A DNA stretch of 64,000 bases from Bacillus cytotoxicus (GTDB lineage Bacteria; Bacillota; Bacilli; Bacillales; Bacillaceae_G), in contig NZ_JAMBOP010000014.1 of the NCBI RefSeq assembly GCF_023715645.1, positions 43,316 to 107,315 on the forward strand, given 5' to 3'. Below, piece after piece: positions 10,253 through 18,574 of this stretch. Every line of letters begins with the position of its first letter. Within the stretch, counting starts at the first letter, position 1. The position numbers and the translations under genes are program-made. The notes below the pieces were generated by a model. That model was not told the origin of the DNA, ran no database searches, and saw only the letters and a list, made by a program, of their open reading frames with translations.

Positions 10253-10942
10253 ATGAAGTACGAAGTTATAATTTTTGATGCCGATGAGACTTTATTTGAT
10301 TTTAAGAAATCCGAAAAAGATGCTTTTAAAAATACTATGCTAGCATTTCATATAGAATATGATGAAAGTTATCATTTGAAAGTATACAAGGATATAAATA
10401 CAGCTATTTGGAAAGAGCTGGAGGATGGACTTATTACTCAGCAGGAATTAAATGAGGAAAGATTCAAACGGTTATCAAATCAATTACATGGTAAATTTGA
10501 TGAAGCTGAATTTGCGCAATTATATATGAAGCATTTATCTAATGCATCATTTCTATATGATGAGAGTACTGACCTCATTGAAAGTCTACATAAAGACTAT
10601 ACACTTTCTATCATTACCAATGGTCTTAAAGAGGTTCAAGATAATAGAATACGGAAATCTATAATAGCAAAATATTTTAAAGATATAGTAGTCTCTGAGG
10701 ATGTTAATGCCTTGAAGCCTGACTCTAAAATATTTGAGCACGCTTTAAACAATATAAATCATACTGACAAGAGCAAAGTATTGATGGTAGGAGATAGTTT
10801 AACTTCTGATATACAAGGCGGAATCAATTTTGGTATAGATACATGTTGGCTTAATCCGAATCAAATTGTCAATACAGCAGAATTCACACCTACTTATGAA
10901 ATTTCTAATTTGATGGAGCTTAAAAAGATACTAAAAAAATAG
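10253..10942 (+). CDS. HAD-superfamily nucleotidase, YjjG/YfnB type
   Basis: A 229-residue haloacid-dehalogenase-fold hydrolase. The N-terminal nucleophile motif is FDADETLFDF (Asp at residues 9 and 11), motif II is SIITNG, motif III lies around LKPDSKIF, and motif IV is MVGDSLTSDIQGG. This set and the helical cap fit the YjjG/YfnB group, which dephosphorylate non-canonical pyrimidine nucleotides or small phosphate esters; the actual substrate cannot be told from sequence. The ATG has GGAGG 8 bases upstream. It appears to be a single-gene unit. Confidence 0.85.
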   Translation: MKYEVIIFDADETLFDFKKSEKDAFKNTMLAFHIEYDESYHLKVYKDINTAIWKELEDGLITQQELNEERFKRLSNQLHGKFDEAEFAQLYMKHLSNASFLYDESTDLIESLHKDYTLSIITNGLKEVQDNRIRKSIIAKYFKDIVVSEDVNALKPDSKIFEHALNNINHTDKSKVLMVGDSLTSDIQGGINFGIDTCWLNPNQIVNTAEFTPTYEISNLMELKKILKK

Positions 10943-11083
10943 ATAAATGTAAGAAGAGAAAATAATTGATACTCCTTCAATTTGTACTACAACCATTACT
11001 GTAATCTCAACATTCTAAATGTCAGTTTTCTGACAATTACATTTATTACCGTTACTAAGATAAAATTTCTAATTCTATTTTAA

Positions 11084-11124
11084 ATATGAACATAGATTTA
11101 TACCATATACATCTATGTTCATAT
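11084..11124. terminator. Inverted repeat between convergent genes, probable terminator
   Basis: ATATGAACATAGAT and its exact complement flank a 13-base loop between the convergent HAD and GNAT genes. A part of the arm (GAACATAGA) appears a third time at 11136-11146. T-richness follows on the plus strand (TTCTTTT). Confidence 0.55.
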
Positions 11125-11165
11125 TCTTTTAATATTGAACATAGACTATTTAGCTAGAGAAGTGA

Positions 11166-11792
11166 TCACAATTGCGGTGCTTTTAATTGTTCTTTTTCAC
11201 CGATTTCCTCTACTTTCTTTTTCATTACTAACCAATTTTCTTCTCCTAAGAACCACTTTGTTAATAAATACCTTTCTGTGTTGTGTATTTTAAAACCATA
11301 ACGCTGATACAGGTGTATGGCAGTTTCATTCGTTTGAGACACATAAAGCTTTACTGTACTTTTATTTTCGAATTTTGCTATTTTCATTACTTCGTCTAAA
11401 ACTTTTCTCCCATATCCTTTACCACGAAATCTTTTATTTATTGCAAAAAAGCTTACATATAGTTCATCCTTTTGAGGCTTAGTATAAAGTAGCCTCATCC
11501 CTAATTTCCATCTAAGTTTCTCTAAAAAAGGAAAATATCCATCCTTATTCCCACTATTAAAATTCTTTTCGGGAAAATTCGAAGCATTTACTCCAAAAAC
11601 ACCTACAATTCCACTATCACCATCAATCACTGAAAAACGTTTTTCTGTGATTTGATCGTATGATTCTAAATACATATCAATTTTTTGATTATCATTTGTT
11701 CCTAAAATTTTTGTCCATTTGGAAAAGAAAGACTCTCTCAAAAGCATAACTTCTTCGTTTTTATCATATTTATTGATTTCTTTAATTATCAT
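11166..11792 (-). CDS. GNAT-family N-acetyltransferase
   Basis: About 208 residues with the GNAT acetyl-CoA site FRGKGYGRKVLDEVMK and the late motif NETAIHLYQRYGFK. The substrate is unknown. I prefer the ATG at 11792 to the one at 11798, because the ribosome site AAAGGGG directly abuts the first ATG but lies 6 bases from the second. The gene overlaps the end of the upstream MerR gene by about 11 bases, so both are translated from one transcript. This pairing suggests the acetyltransferase is the regulated output, perhaps detoxifying the ligand sensed by the regulator. Confidence 0.85.
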   Translation of the reverse strand: MIIKEINKYDKNEEVMLLRESFFSKWTKILGTNDNQKIDMYLESYDQITEKRFSVIDGDSGIVGVFGVNASNFPEKNFNSGNKDGYFPFLEKLRWKLGMRLLYTKPQKDELYVSFFAINKRFRGKGYGRKVLDEVMKIAKFENKSTVKLYVSQTNETAIHLYQRYGFKIHNTERYLLTKWFLGEENWLVMKKKVEEIGEKEQLKAPQL

Positions 11793-12519
11793 CTTCATCC
11801 CCCTTTGCTGGCATTAAAATTTCTAGTTCAAGGATGTCACCATTAATAAAAATTCCATTTGAATGTTCTATGGCATATACCGGGAAGTTCTTTTTAGCAA
11901 TAATAGCAAGTAACTGTTCCTCAAATTCCTCATCCGTTCCTCCATGTATATATAATGATTTATACAACCCCTCTTTCATAACAAAATCTGCATTACCACC
12001 TGTCTTTATACATAAGTGATACGTATCTTCTTCAAAAACATAAAAGATATCATTACCAAACAATTGAATTGGTAACTTCATCTCATAAACATCTTTTGCA
12101 GTTAAATTCTCATCTGTTCTTAATGTAATAATTTTTTTCAAATGAATGTTTCCCACATACTTTGTAGAATCTACCTTTTCTTTTTTCAAGTTATACATAT
12201 GATGTTCTATAGATTTTTGAATTTCAGTTAACCTTTTGATTTCATCAATATTTTCATTCAACCTTTCCTTTAATAGATTCAGGTATTCTCTTTTTTGATA
12301 AGTTGTAAATATATCTTTAATTTGAGCTACTGAAAGATTTAAATTTCGTAACATTAGTACTTGGGCAAGTTGATAAATTTCTTTAAGAGCATATTTTCTG
12401 TACTTATTTTTATCAACATAGGATGGAAACAACAACCCTTTTTCTTCGTAATATCTTATTTGATGATGACTAATGTCAAAAATTCTCGCCAATTGATTTA
12501 TTGTAATTGTTCCTTTCAT
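11782..12519 (-). CDS. MerR-family transcriptional regulator
   Basis: 245 residues. The N-terminal winged helix-turn-helix (INQLARIFDISHHQIRYYEEKGLLFPS) is diagnostic of MerR regulators. A dimerising coiled coil lies around residues 75-120 (LLKERLNENIDEIKRLTEIQ). The C-terminal half is a putative effector-binding domain without cysteine clusters, so it is more likely a BmrR-type drug or small-molecule sensor than a metal sensor. Its own promoter has the stretched 19-bp spacer these proteins act on, so autoregulation together with the downstream GNAT gene is likely. Confidence 0.88.
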   Translation of the reverse strand: MKGTITINQLARIFDISHHQIRYYEEKGLLFPSYVDKNKYRKYALKEIYQLAQVLMLRNLNLSVAQIKDIFTTYQKREYLNLLKERLNENIDEIKRLTEIQKSIEHHMYNLKKEKVDSTKYVGNIHLKKIITLRTDENLTAKDVYEMKLPIQLFGNDIFYVFEEDTYHLCIKTGGNADFVMKEGLYKSLYIHGGTDEEFEEQLLAIIAKKNFPVYAIEHSNGIFINGDILELEILMPAKGDEDDN

Positions 12520-12541
12520 GCTACACCTCTTTTCTATTCCA

Positions 12542-12572
12542 AATATAAACTATAGGGTTAACCTAATGTCAA
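12542..12572 (-). promoter_or_regulatory. MerR-type promoter with 19-bp spacer and internal operator
   Basis: On the minus strand TTGACA (12567-12572) and TATATT (12542-12547) are separated by exactly 19 bases. The spacer contains a near-palindrome, TAGGTTAACCCTA. Over-long spacers with a central dyad are the hallmark of promoters activated by MerR proteins, and the MerR gene starts 23 bases downstream. Confidence 0.85.
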
Positions 12573-12646
12573 AATAAAAAAATCCTTTTTCTGTTTACGA
12601 ATAATACAGTTGTTTCATTTTCTCTTTATAAAAAAGTTATGGTGGA

Positions 12647-12848
12647 AATATATAAATCTAACTTGACTTTTTGACACACAAGTCGCCGCCGTGCGAAGAA
12701 AAAAGTAACCTGCTACTTGCTTTCTCTCTTTGTTTGAACATCGCACGTGGCAGGAAAAGGCCCTGACCACTACTCATGGCCAGACGCTCTCGTCCACCTA
12801 AAAAGAAAAAGGTTTTATGTCAGGTTTTTAATTTGGATTTATATATAT
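12647..12848. repeat. Dispersed repeat, family R1 (about 200 bp)
   Basis: Its ends are inverted: ATATAAATC near the start and GGATTTATATATAT at the end. The core contains GGCAGGAAAAGGCCCTGACC and TGGCCAGACGCTCTCGTCCA, which can pair into a long structured RNA. Copies or relatives occur at 30717, 54205, 60621 and (opposite orientation) 63515, and the core is shared with family R2. It resembles the non-coding bcr repeats known from the B. cereus group; I do not assign a number. Confidence 0.8.
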
Positions 12849-12865
12849 GAAGAAGAACACGGATA

Positions 12866-13042
12866 CTAGTAGATTCCTACAGGATTCTTATCTACTGTTA
12901 TTACGCGAGGTTTAGAAACGTACAAAAAAGCCAAGGCTTTCTTGAAAAAGCACTTGGCTGCTTGTTTATCTCTTGATTTACTTATATAAAAATCAATGGT
13001 ATTCCCTTCTGATTCAACGGCGCGATATAAATACGTCCATTG
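12866..13042 (-). pseudogene. IS6-family (IS240-like) transposase remnant
   Basis: Minus-strand translation gives QWTYLYRAVESEGNTIDFY, then FFKKALAFLYVSKPRVITVD, followed by a stop. This matches the central catalytic region of IS6/IS240 transposases, which have WTYLYRAVDSEGNTIDF and a VITVDK stretch around the second catalytic Asp. N- and C-terminal parts are missing, and no terminal inverted repeats are visible, so it is a dead fragment about 59 codons long. Confidence 0.8.
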
Positions 13043-13066
13043 TTAATAAGTGTAACTGGACATCTA

Positions 13067-14755
13067 TTACATCTCCTCAGGAGCTTCCATCCCAAGTAAA
13101 CGCAAACCTTCTTTTAACACAACTGCCACCGTATATACAAGCGCAAGTCTACTTTCTTTCTCTGCATTTTCTTCTAAAATACGAATGTTACCGTAATATT
13201 TGTTAAATGCCTGTGCTACACCTAATAAATATTTTGCAATATGAGATGGCTCGTTTTTCACGAATGCTGTTTCAATGACTTGTGGAAAACGGTGCAGCAG
13301 TTTTATCACTGCCCAGCTTAGATCATCTGTTAACTGTATCTCCTGTCTTTCCATCTCAATATTACTTTTTTTCAATAGTGAGCAACTACGTGCATGAGTA
13401 TATTGTACGTACGGACCTGTTTCTCCTTCAAATTTCAACATATTTTCAAGCGAAAATTCGATGTTATGCATACGTTCATTTTTCAAGTCATGGAAAATAA
13501 CTGCACCAACCCCGACCTGTCTTGCTATTTCATCTTTCTTCTTTAAGTTAGGATTCTTCTCTTCAATATTTTGCTTTGCTAGCGTAATGGCTTCTTCTAA
13601 CACCTCTTCTAATAAAACAACTTTCCCTTTACGAGTAGACATTTTCTTACCATCTTTTAAAATAAGTCCGAATGGAACGTGAGACATGCCTTCTACCCAC
13701 TGGAATCCTAATTTCTTTAGTACAGTGAAAAATTGTGAAAAATGTAAGCTTTGTTCATCTCCAACAACATATAGTGCTTTATCAAATGAATACGTATTTT
13801 GACGATAGAATGCAGCAGTTAAATCACGCGTTGCGTAAAGAGTAGCACCATCTGACTTTTTAATTAAACATGGCGGCATTCCTTCCGCTTCTAAATTAAC
13901 AACTTGTGCTCCATCTGATTCTTCTAGTAAATGATGTTCTTCTAGAAGCTTAACGAAATCATCCATCTTATCATTGTAAAATGCTTCCCCTTGAAAATTC
14001 GAAAATTCTACGCCAAGCAGTTCATAAATGCGAGAGAATTCTTTTAACGATTCATGACGGAACCAGTTCCACAAATATACCGCTTCTTCGTTGCCATCCT
14101 CCAGCTTCTTAAACCAAGCACGTCCTTCTTCTTCGAGCTCTGGATACTCTTTTACTTCTTCATGAAAATGTACGTACAACTTAAATAATTCGCGAATCGG
14201 ATCTTCTTTAACAAGTTCTTCATTACCCCATTTTTTATAGGCAGTAATGAGTTTTCCAAACTGAGTTCCCCAGTCACCAACGTAGTTAATACCTACAACT
14301 TCATAACCACATTTTTCACATATATGTTTTAATGCATTTCCAATCATTGTAGAACGTAAATGTCCCATCGAAAACGGCTTCGCGATATTAGGAGATGAAT
14401 AGTCAATTACAACTGTTTTTTCTTGCCCAAAAGCCCATTTTCCGTAATCTTCTTTTTTGTCTAATATTGTATTTAACACTTCATTACTTACAGTTTGACG
14501 ATCAAAGAACACATTTACATATGGTCCAACCGCTTCTATTTTTGTAAAAAATGGGTGAGATAATTTCTCTGCTAGTTCCTGCGCAATTACTGCTGGAGAT
14601 TTTTTATATTGTTTTGCTAGTGTGAAACAAGGAAATGCTGCATCTCCAAACTCGTCTTGCTTTGGTGTTTCAATTAAAGCTTTAATTTGTTGTAATGATA
14701 AATCTGGTTCTAATACATCGAATACGTGCTGTGCAAACTTCATTTTATATTCCAT
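13067..14755 (-). CDS. argS: Arginine--tRNA ligase
   Basis: Class I synthetase of 562 residues. The N-terminal Add-1 domain covers about residues 1-110. The HIGH-like signature is SMGH at 129-132 (SPNIAKPFSMGH), and the KMSKS equivalent is degenerate, KMSTRKG, as is common in ArgRS. The C-terminal DALR anticodon-binding domain ends in LRLLGMEAPEEM. The ATG at 14755 follows AGGAGGAAG; a longer frame to 14857 runs through the T-box and is not used. The T-box specifier reads CGC (Arg). B. cereus-group genomes often have two argS genes; a T-boxed one fits the second, stress-responsive copy. Confidence 0.93.
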   Translation of the reverse strand: MEYKMKFAQHVFDVLEPDLSLQQIKALIETPKQDEFGDAAFPCFTLAKQYKKSPAVIAQELAEKLSHPFFTKIEAVGPYVNVFFDRQTVSNEVLNTILDKKEDYGKWAFGQEKTVVIDYSSPNIAKPFSMGHLRSTMIGNALKHICEKCGYEVVGINYVGDWGTQFGKLITAYKKWGNEELVKEDPIRELFKLYVHFHEEVKEYPELEEEGRAWFKKLEDGNEEAVYLWNWFRHESLKEFSRIYELLGVEFSNFQGEAFYNDKMDDFVKLLEEHHLLEESDGAQVVNLEAEGMPPCLIKKSDGATLYATRDLTAAFYRQNTYSFDKALYVVGDEQSLHFSQFFTVLKKLGFQWVEGMSHVPFGLILKDGKKMSTRKGKVVLLEEVLEEAITLAKQNIEEKNPNLKKKDEIARQVGVGAVIFHDLKNERMHNIEFSLENMLKFEGETGPYVQYTHARSCSLLKKSNIEMERQEIQLTDDLSWAVIKLLHRFPQVIETAFVKNEPSHIAKYLLGVAQAFNKYYGNIRILEENAEKESRLALVYTVAVVLKEGLRLLGMEAPEEM

Positions 14756-14780
14756 TCGTATCTTCCTCCTTTTTATCAAT

Positions 14781-15000
14781 AAAAAAACTCGCCTCTTTTC
14801 TAAAAAAGAGACGAGTTTACACCCGTGGTACCACCCTTGTTGTTCATAACGAACCACTTTCCCGTTTATAACGAGGTTAGGGAGCCCCGGCTTACTCTAG
14901 CATCTCCGAAGTGCGCTTCATTATTTTCTCTGCACTAGGCTTTCACCGTCCCTAGCTCGCTTTTGCTTCTGAAAATAATTACTCTCTTCATCCAAGATTT
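14781..15000 (-). promoter_or_regulatory. T-box riboswitch leader of argS (Arg specifier)
   Basis: On the minus strand AGTA faces GAAG-CGC-A, with specifier CGC (Arg) at 14913-14915. The T-box AGGGTGGTACCACGGG lies at about 14821-14836. The terminator stem AACTCGTCTC / GAGGCGAGTT with T run lies at 14781-14818. A -35 TTGACA candidate at 15034-15039 lies upstream, close to the stop codon of the preceding gene. Confidence 0.92.
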
Positions 15001-15043
15001 TCTATAAATTTGATTATTATCTATTATACATCTTGTCAAATAA

Positions 15044-15820
15044 TTAGCAAGTTTCAATTACACCGAAATGAAATTTCGCGCTTTTTCGTTTGTAGACTAA
15101 GAAATTATGTTTTTCAAAACGTATACTGCGAAAATGATCCTTTAACACAACACGTTTTCGCGCCACACGCTTCGCCTCTTTCATTGTCTCATCCGTAATA
15201 TCGTTGTACAATGCAAAATGTTTTAAACCTCGAATACCATCTGATTCTAATACTGTTTCTTCAAACATCGGATCTAAATATACGACATCATAGCTATGAT
15301 CTGCACATTGTTGCAAAAAAGATAAATGCTCCGTATGCTTCAGTGTAATTCGCTGCATTGCTTCGGTCATTTCTATTACACTTGCATCCCACTGCTGAAG
15401 ACCTTTTTCAATCAAATATGCCATATAGAGATTACCTTCTAATCCAGTGACTTGTCCTGCTTCTCCTACAGCATAACTTGCCACTATGCTATCCGATGCC
15501 ATGCCAAGTGTACAGTCTAATATTGTCATTCCTTCTTCTAGCTGCGCAGCTTGCAGAAATGGATCATGTTCACCGCGCATTAATCGCTTTACGCGAAACA
15601 TAGCTGAGTTCGGATGAAAAAAGAACGATTCTTCCGTTCCTTGCGGGTAAATCGCTAAGCGATTTTTCCCGGCAACAAGTATATCTTGTTTATATTGCTC
15701 ATGTAATTCATAAATTGGACTGTCATTTCTCACAAGAAAAGAACTTTGCAAATCCATTGCTATTTTTTTAGCATATGCGGTCATTTCTTTATTTGTTCGT
15801 CCTGCTGTCGTTACAATCAT
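15044..15820 (-). CDS. Class I SAM-dependent methyltransferase, YpiP/RsmJ-like
   Basis: 258 residues. A Rossmann-type methyltransferase core begins at about residue 98 with MTILDCTLGMASDS (motif I) and has YDVVYLDPMFEE as motif IV, the DP-M-F arrangement of RsmJ (16S rRNA m2G methylase) and of B. subtilis YpiP. The first 90 residues are a small N-terminal domain. The RNA or other target is unproven. The ATG at 15820 has AGGTGAAAGA before it. It lies close after the brxA gene but is separated from it by a terminator hairpin. Confidence 0.75.
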   Translation of the reverse strand: MIVTTAGRTNKEMTAYAKKIAMDLQSSFLVRNDSPIYELHEQYKQDILVAGKNRLAIYPQGTEESFFFHPNSAMFRVKRLMRGEHDPFLQAAQLEEGMTILDCTLGMASDSIVASYAVGEAGQVTGLEGNLYMAYLIEKGLQQWDASVIEMTEAMQRITLKHTEHLSFLQQCADHSYDVVYLDPMFEETVLESDGIRGLKHFALYNDITDETMKEAKRVARKRVVLKDHFRSIRFEKHNFLVYKRKSAKFHFGVIETC

Positions 15821-15836
15821 TCTTTCACCTCATTAA

Positions 15837-15864
15837 AAAAAAGGGAGAAAATCTCTCCCTTTTA
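15837..15864 (-). terminator. Intrinsic terminator of brxA
   Basis: AAAAGGGAGA / TCTCCCTTTT stem with a small loop overlaps the stop codon of brxA and is followed on the minus strand by a long T run. Confidence 0.85.
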
Positions 15865-16296
15865 GCAATGCTTTTCAAAAGCTTGTTCTAAGTTTTGAAT
15901 AATAGCGTCCATTGTTGCCCCTTCAATTTCATGACGGTGAACAAAGTGAACAACTTCTTTTCCTTTTAATAATGCCATAGATGGTGAAGATGGCGGGATA
16001 TCATCAAAGTAAGAGCGCATCATCGCTGTTGCTTCTTTATCTTGACCTGCAAATACAGTAACAAGATTGTCAGGTTGCTTCTCAGAACGTACTACTGCTT
16101 GCCCAGCTGATGGACGCGCTAAGCCTGCCGCACAACCACAAACAGAGTTCACAACGACTAACGTTGTTCCTTCTACATTTTCCATGTATTCTTGTACATC
16201 TTCTGCTGTTGTTAATTCTTTAAATCCAGCGCGCACTAATTCTTGACGCATTGGAATTACCATTTGGCGCATGTATTCTTCATATGCATTTGTCAT
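15862..16296 (-). CDS. brxA: Bacilliredoxin BrxA/YphP
   Basis: 144 residues, DUF1094 family. The redox motif is Cys53-Gly-Cys55 in SVCGCAAGLARP, identical in position to B. subtilis YphP (BrxA). These proteins remove bacillithiol from S-bacillithiolated proteins under oxidative stress, in the cytoplasm. The ATG at 16296 (MTNAYEEYMRQ) follows GAAGGAGAG; the longer frame to 16323 lacks a site. It sits in a thiol/redox neighbourhood with the DCC protein. Confidence 0.92.
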   Translation of the reverse strand: MTNAYEEYMRQMVIPMRQELVRAGFKELTTAEDVQEYMENVEGTTLVVVNSVCGCAAGLARPSAGQAVVRSEKQPDNLVTVFAGQDKEATAMMRSYFDDIPPSSPSMALLKGKEVVHFVHRHEIEGATMDAIIQNLEQAFEKHC

Positions 16297-16380
16297 GTTA
16301 CTAATCTCTCCTTCAACTTTCATTCCAAATTTATCATATCACGCTCTAATACTAGACGCAAAAGAAACGTGATGACTTTG

Positions 16381-16764
16381 TTATTTTTTCCTTTGGATTT
16401 CACAAATACCACTTTTACAATGACCAACAGGGACAATTTCCCTTTTTGTCGCGATATAATCATATAAGACATGACCAAATCCGAACAGAATCGCTAGTTT
16501 AATAAAAGGTACGATTGCCCAGTATGCAGGAATTACTTTCGCTAAGATATATATACTTTGAACCCCTTTATACCAGCGCGCATCCTTATAAATGTACAAA
16601 TGTCTCTCCATATTTTGCAGCATTTCGTCTGCTAAACAATATTGCTGAACAATTTCTTCTTCGCGAAAAGAAACAAATGTTATTTTTCCTTTTTTATCTA
16701 GTTCCTTCGTTCGATTTGCAATCTTTGTACACATCGGGCACCAACTATCGTAAAAGACAATCAT
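16381..16764 (-). CDS. Thiol-disulfide oxidoreductase of the DCC family (DUF393, YuxK-like)
   Basis: 127 residues beginning MIVFYDSWCPMCTKIANRTK. The DxxCxxC signature after a beta strand defines the DCC family, a thioredoxin-like group of unknown partners. A hydrophobic segment around residues 78-95 (AIVPFIKLAILFGFGHVLY) could associate with membrane. AAGGGGAAT precedes the ATG at 16764. The stop of the upstream cvfC gene is 5 bases before, so the two are probably one operon. Confidence 0.85.
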   Translation of the reverse strand: MIVFYDSWCPMCTKIANRTKELDKKGKITFVSFREEEIVQQYCLADEMLQNMERHLYIYKDARWYKGVQSIYILAKVIPAYWAIVPFIKLAILFGFGHVLYDYIATKREIVPVGHCKSGICEIQRKK

Positions 16765-16769
16765 CGTTA

Positions 16770-17897
16770 TTATTCCCCTTTTCGGTACTCCGTCATTTGC
16801 TTCCATACAGAACCTTTAGCCTCTTCACCGCCTTCAATACGTTCTAGTGCTAAACGTGCTTGCATCGCTACTTCAAATTCTGGATCTTCTTGCGCTACGC
16901 GAAGTGCTGGGATTGCACTTTCGTCACCAATTTCAAATAGAAACATTGCCGCGCGCCAGCGTACAAGTTTACTTGAATCTTTTAATGCTTTAATCATGAC
17001 AAACACCGCAGCAGAGTCACCGATATCTGATAAGCAATCACCTGCTGTGCGGCGTACACTTACTGACTTATCTAATAATGCCTTATAGAGTAAAGGTAAA
17101 ACGCGTTCCCCTTTAACCATTCCTAAATAAGCAGTTGCTAAGCGGCGAATTGATACTTTTTCATCCATTAACGCTTTTTCTAATACAGGAATATCTTCTT
17201 CTGCTGGGTCCATTTGTTCAAGCGCTGCATAGCGTTTTGTCCAATCAGAATCATTCATCATTTCCCCTGTTACTTTATACGGCTCACGTTTTGTTATCGT
17301 TACTTCTGTCTCTCCTGCTTGCTCTAATAATTCTTGAACAATCGCCTCTACACGATCGGCCGGATATGTCGCAACAATCTCTTCTACAACTTCTTTCCCA
17401 ATCTCTTCAAAACTACCATAACGCGTACTTTGCTCCACCCATTTACGCTCTTTCACAACATTCGGTGCTGTCATTTGCACTTTCATAATTGCTTCCTTAA
17501 ATCGATCTGGTAGTCCGGCGCGTTCTTCAGTTGTACCATCGGTTAATTTCACTTGCATCGGGATCGTAAAGAACATTTGAATGAATACTTTCACTTCGCC
17601 AAAATGGGCATTCTGTTCTTGTTCACTCTCCGTTACGACTTCTTCACCAAAGACTGCGCGAACTTGCTGTAAAATATGTTTCCAATCATATTTCGCATTG
17701 CGCTCTACCGCTAAAAAGTCAGCTACATGATATACACCTTTTATCCCTTCAATTTGTAAAATTTGCTGTACTCTCTCAGGAGCCTCATTTATATTATCAC
17801 GTGTATAATTATTACGTGATCCTGCTGGTAAAACTTCATTTAAAATAACCTTCATTGTATTTGGACTTGGTGTCGGTTCAATGCCTTTAATCTTCAC
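16770..17897 (-). CDS. cvfC: Conserved virulence factor C family protein (CvfC/YpgR), HEAT-repeat
   Basis: 375 residues. The N-terminal part (residues 1-90) resembles the NifU N-terminal/SCP2-like domain of YpgR (IEPTPSPNTMKVILNE). The C-terminal 150 residues are HEAT-like repeats (SIRRLATAYLGMV, SVRRTAGDCLSDIGDSAA, LVRWRAAMFLFEIGDESA). CvfC affects virulence gene expression in Staphylococcus; the molecular role is not settled. The start is GTG at 17897, chosen from the site AAAGGAGAGAGAATAC; the frame upstream to 17951 has no ribosome site. Confidence 0.88.
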   Translation of the reverse strand: MKIKGIEPTPSPNTMKVILNEVLPAGSRNNYTRDNINEAPERVQQILQIEGIKGVYHVADFLAVERNAKYDWKHILQQVRAVFGEEVVTESEQEQNAHFGEVKVFIQMFFTIPMQVKLTDGTTEERAGLPDRFKEAIMKVQMTAPNVVKERKWVEQSTRYGSFEEIGKEVVEEIVATYPADRVEAIVQELLEQAGETEVTITKREPYKVTGEMMNDSDWTKRYAALEQMDPAEEDIPVLEKALMDEKVSIRRLATAYLGMVKGERVLPLLYKALLDKSVSVRRTAGDCLSDIGDSAAVFVMIKALKDSSKLVRWRAAMFLFEIGDESAIPALRVAQEDPEFEVAMQARLALERIEGGEEAKGSVWKQMTEYRKGE

Positions 17898-17960
17898 GTA
17901 TTCTCTCTCTCCTTTATTGCTGTTCTTAGCTGTATTGTAACATGTTCTCAATTAAGACTC

Positions 17961-18308
17961 CTACTGAGGTGCTTGCTCTTTTTTCTTCTCTAAAAATGTA
18001 ATTCTTTCAATCACAACTTCTGTCTTATATATTCGCTTGCCGCTCTCATTATTGTATTGACTCGTATGAATATGTCCTGTTATACCAACAAGCTCTCCTT
18101 TTTTACAATACATCATTACATTTTCCGCTGATTTCCGCCAAATCATGCAATGAATAAAATCTGCTTGTTGCTCTCCTAAGCTGTTACGAAACCCTCTATT
18201 TACCGCAACACATATACGTGCATAAGCAATTCCTTGCTTTGTATAGAATAACTCTGGATCTTTTGTTAATCTGCCAATTAACGCAACTCGATTCATCATA
18301 CGATTCAT
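17961..18308 (-). CDS. Short single-stranded DNA-binding protein (SsbB/YwpH-like)
   Basis: 115 residues, OB fold starting MNRVALIGRLTKDPELFYTKQG. It ends in EKKKEQAPQ and lacks the long disordered linker and acidic tip of housekeeping SsbA. In that it resembles SsbB (YwpH) of B. subtilis, used in natural transformation. The ATG at 18308 has AAGAGGTGAC upstream. The start region belongs to a segment duplicated at 23819. Confidence 0.85.
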   Translation of the reverse strand: MNRMMNRVALIGRLTKDPELFYTKQGIAYARICVAVNRGFRNSLGEQQADFIHCMIWRKSAENVMMYCKKGELVGITGHIHTSQYNNESGKRIYKTEVVIERITFLEKKKEQAPQ

Positions 18309-18455
18309 GTCACCTCTTCGTTTTTTCTTTATTGTAGAAAAAACGAAACGTGTAGTAAAAAATGCAAAAAAATATTTTTTCATATAAAAATTCGTCTTTA
18401 TCTCTATAAATTTTCAAAAAGAAATCCTGCATGTTACAATCATGCAGGATTTCTT
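18309..18455. repeat. Left copy of a duplicated segment flanking the tyramine cluster
   Basis: CACCTCTTCG + TTTTTTCTTTATTG (18311-18341) and the hairpin region with ATCCTGCATG...CATGCAGGAT (18392-18470) match 23819-23929 in the same order and orientation. A 40-base stretch here is missing from the other copy. The hairpin AATCCTGCATG / CATGCAGGATT works as a terminator. After it, TTAATCATTT matches the last codons and stop of the BI-1 gene at 23917, so this copy carries a trace of that gene's 3' end. Confidence 0.75.
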
Positions 18456-18574
18456 TACTTAATCATTTAATTCATGAATATCGATAGAAAAGCACGCTTC
18501 TAACTTCTACACATTATAATTATGTAAAAATTACCTATTTTTTTATTCCCGCTGTCACCTATAGCACCACCCTA

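Noticed and set aside
12925-12964. Hairpin GCCAAGTGC...AGCCTTGGC as the argS terminator
   Set aside because: It lies inside the reading frame of the IS6 transposase remnant (AAKCFFKKALAF), so the pairing is probably coincidental. It is recorded as a possible substitute terminator only in the finding on that remnant.
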